A stretch of DNA of 64,000 nucleotides. Origin: Streptomyces griseus subsp. griseus (GTDB taxonomy: Bacteria; Actinomycetota; Actinomycetes; Streptomycetales; Streptomycetaceae). This document shows positions 61,910 to 64,000 of this stretch, one piece after another (position 1 is the stretch's first letter; every line of letters begins with the position of its first letter). The DNA lies in assembly GCF_003610995.1 (NCBI RefSeq), contig NZ_CP032543.1:5208001-5272000 (forward strand). Reading direction: 5' to 3'. Both the position numbers and the translations under genes were made by a program. The notes beneath the pieces are model-generated. The model searched no databases and had not been told where the DNA came from. It saw only the letters and a program-made list of their open reading frames with translations.

Positions 61910-64000
61910 TCACCTCCCCGACGACTTGCCTCCCGACCGGGTGCCCGCCGCCGCGGGGGCCTTGGAGCCGGCCGCCGCTCCGTCCGCCGGCTTCCCGCCC
62001 CCGCCGGGAGTCTCGAAAGACTCCAACGCCTCCAGCACGTCCTGGACACGGGAGATCTCCGTATTGATGTCCTCGCGCCTGCGCACCAGGACATCCAGCT
62101 CGCGCTTGCCCTCGGCGACCGTCTTCTCCGCCTCGGCCGCCGCGTCGGCCCGCAGCTTCTCCGCCTCGCGGATCAGCCCGGCCTTCTTGGTCTCGGCCTC
62201 CTTCAGCAGCGACTCGGCCCGCTTCACCGCGGCGATGCGGACCTTGCTCGCCTCCGAATTGGCCTCCGCGATCAGCTCCTTGGCCTTCGCCTCGGCCTCG
62301 TCGCGCTGCTCGGTCGCCGCCTTCATCAGGTTGTCGACGCGCTCGCCGGCGGTCTTCATCTGCTCGGACGTCTCGCGGCGGGCCCGCTCGTGGAGCTCCT
62401 CGACCTCGCTCTCCAGCCGGGCCCGCAACTCCTGCGCCCGCTCCCGGATCTGGGTCGCGTCGCGCCGGGCGCCGACCAGCAGCTCGTCGGCGTCGGTGCG
62501 GGCGCGCTCCACCAGGGTGTTGCCCTCGACCGTGGCCTCCGAGGTGATCCGCCCGGCCTCCTTGCGGGCCGCGCCGACCATCGTGTCGGCCTGCGTCTCG
62601 GCCTCGGTGGCCGTACGCAGTGCCTCCTCGCGGGCCTTGTTGATGAGCTGGTCCGCCTGCTCCGCCGCGTCCGCCCGGCGCTTGGCCGCGGCCTCGCGCG
62701 CCTCGTCCAGCACCCGGTCCGCCTCGGCGCGGGCCTCCGAGCGCAGCTCCTCGGCCGCCGACTCCGTCTCCGTGCGCAGCCGTTCGGCCTCCTCGCGGGT
62801 GCGGGCGGCGTGCTCCTGCGCGGAGCCGAGCCGCTCGGCCGCCTCCGTACGCAGCCGCTCGGCCTCCTCGCCCGCCTCGGAGAGCATCCGGTCGGCCTGC
62901 TCGGTGGCCTCCTTGCGGCGCCGGTTGGCCTCCGTGGTGGCCTCCACCACGAGCTGCTCGGACGCCTGGGCGGCCTCGTTGCGGATGCGCTCGCTCTCGG
63001 TCGTCGACTCGCCGATGAGCCGGTCCGACTGGGCCGCCGCCTCCGAACGGATCCGGTTGGCGTCCTGCCGGGCCTCGGCACGGGCCTTCGACGCGTCCTG
63101 CTCCGCCGATGCGAGGGCGTCGGACGCCTCCGTACGCACCCGCTGGCTGTACTCCGAGGTGTCCGCCCGCAGCCGCTCCGACTCGGTGATCGCCTCGGAG
63201 ACCGTCCGCTCGGCCAGCGCCTTGGCGGCCTCGGTCTCGCCGTGGGCCTCCTGCCGGAGCCGGGCCGCCTCCTCGTTGGCCTCCTGGCGCAGGCGCACGG
63301 CGTCCTCTGAGGCCCGCTCCCGCTCGGCGTGCGCGTCGGTGCGGACCCGGTCCGCCTCCGCCTGCGCCTCGGTACGGGTGCGCTCCGCGACGTGCTCCGC
63401 CGTCGACCGCAGCCCGGCGATCTCCTCCTCGGCCTGCTCCTGCAAGCCCGAGACGGAGTCCCGCACCTGCTGGGCGGTCTGCTCGGCCGCCGCGACCAGC
63501 TCGGTCGCCCGGGCGTCCGCCTCCTCGACCAGCCGCTGCGCCTCGGCCTGTGCCTCCTCCACCCGCTTACGGGCGGAGGCCAGCAGCTCCTCGCTCTGCT
63601 CGCGGGCCCGCTCGCGCTCCTGGCCCGCTTCCGTCCGGGCCGCGCCGAGAGTCTCCTCGGCCTCGCGGCGACGGCGTGAGGCCTCCTCCTGGGCGGCCTC
63701 CAGCGCCTCGGCCGCCTCGGCGCCGACCCGCTCGGCGGCCGCAGCCGCCTCCGCGCGCACCCGGTCGGCGGTCTCCTGCGCCTCGGTCTTCAGCCGCTCG
63801 GCCTCCGCGGCGGCCTCGCTCCGCAGCCGTACGGCGATGTTCTCGCCCTCGGCACGGGAGTGCGAGGCATCCGCCGCGGCCTCGTCACGGAGTCGCTCGG
63901 CCTCCGCCTCGGCCTGCTCGGTCAGCGTACGGACCCGCTCGGCGGCCTCGGCGCGCTGCCGCTCGGCCTCCTCGTTCGTCTCGCGGCGGATCCGCTCCGC
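61910..64000 (-). CDS. scy: Polar-growth scaffold Scy, 3' part
   Basis: About 697 codons are visible; the frame stays open to the right edge, so the N-terminus is outside. Nearly pure coiled coil of Ala, Glu, Arg and Gln with short repeating blocks such as EAERLRTEA and RREA, the irregular 51-residue repeat type known for Scy. The coil ends at about 70 residues before a Gly/Pro/Lys tail (ETPGGGGKPADG). Scy organises the tip-organising centre with DivIVA and FilP and controls branching. Confidence 0.93.
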   Translation of the reverse strand, partial: AERIRRETNEEAERQRAEAAERVRTLTEQAEAEAERLRDEAAADASHSRAEGENIAVRLRSEAAAEAERLKTEAQETADRVRAEAAAAAERVGAEAAEALEAAQEEASRRRREAEETLGAARTEAGQERERAREQSEELLASARKRVEEAQAEAQRLVEEADARATELVAAAEQTAQQVRDSVSGLQEQAEEEIAGLRSTAEHVAERTRTEAQAEADRVRTDAHAERERASEDAVRLRQEANEEAARLRQEAHGETEAAKALAERTVSEAITESERLRADTSEYSQRVRTEASDALASAEQDASKARAEARQDANRIRSEAAAQSDRLIGESTTESERIRNEAAQASEQLVVEATTEANRRRKEATEQADRMLSEAGEEAERLRTEAAERLGSAQEHAARTREEAERLRTETESAAEELRSEARAEADRVLDEAREAAAKRRADAAEQADQLINKAREEALRTATEAETQADTMVGAARKEAGRITSEATVEGNTLVERARTDADELLVGARRDATQIRERAQELRARLESEVEELHERARRETSEQMKTAGERVDNLMKAATEQRDEAEAKAKELIAEANSEASKVRIAAVKRAESLLKEAETKKAGLIREAEKLRADAAAEAEKTVAEGKRELDVLVRRREDINTEISRVQDVLEALESFETPGGGGKPADGAAAGSKAPAAAGTRSGGKSSGR

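Noticed and set aside
61910..64000. Repetitive DNA in scy as a possible repeat array
   Set aside because: The repetition follows from the heptad and longer periodicity of the coiled-coil protein; no exact DNA repeat unit is kept.

Overview
The window is high-GC actinobacterial DNA and almost certainly a Streptomyces chromosome. The evidence is strong third-position GC, frequent GTG/TTG starts, the actinobacterial mismatch endonuclease NucS, the polar-growth coiled-coil pair FilP/Scy, a secreted GH18 chitinase with a DasR-type promoter, and an order lysA-hom-thrC-thrB-rho-LCP-rpmE-prfA-prmC-tsaC-PTP-glyA-wecA-atpIBEFHAGDC that, from memory, follows the S. coelicolor SCO53xx core region.

Layout. 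1-4.0 kb: a divergent NHEJ pair (LigD polymerase domain, Ku) and a membrane Ser/Thr kinase. 4.0-4.8 kb: a frameshifted reverse-strand gene remnant. 4.8-12.3 kb: an accessory block with a large SARP/NB-ARC/TPR regulator, a divergent pair of poorly known genes (a GT-B-like protein and a hypothetical), and an NLR-like NB-ARC/TPR protein whose N-terminus looks like a bacterial RHIM-type amyloid signalling motif. 12.6-17.0 kb: a contact/type VII polymorphic-toxin island: two divergent WXG100-like genes, a 589-aa toxin with a C-terminal CdiA-type RNase A-like domain, a candidate immunity gene, an orphan RNase A-like toxin tip, and a CdiI-like immunity gene, closed by tRNA-Arg(CCG). 17.3-24.2 kb: a receiver domain in one uninterrupted frame with NrtL, then the lysine/threonine genes. 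24.6-34.9 kb: rho, an LCP cell-wall ligase, ribosome-related genes, an LMW-phosphatase-like protein lacking its nucleophile, SHMT and a WecA/MraY-like transferase. 35.2-42.9 kb: the complete F-type ATP synthase operon, preceded by Rex- and Crp-like operators and carrying several intercistronic hairpins. 43-50.7 kb: DUF2550 protein, chitinase, a NarL-type two-component system, cobalamin adenosyltransferase, 3-hydroxybutyryl-CoA dehydrogenase, STAS protein. 50.9-56.5 kb: a STAND-like ATPase, NucS, an SCO5389-family protein, an LLM flavin/F420 oxidoreductase and a zinc-ribbon-like small protein. 56.5-60.6 kb: two paralogous ABC-2 transporter pairs. 60.7-64 kb: FilP and the 3' part of Scy, which runs off the right edge.

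Most of the window is conserved housekeeping sequence. The unusual content is between about 4 and 17.3 kb: the NLR-like protein and the toxin/immunity island with its displaced second toxin tip. No secretion ATPase (EccC) for the WXG proteins lies in the window. No CRISPR array, insertion sequence or complete prophage was seen.
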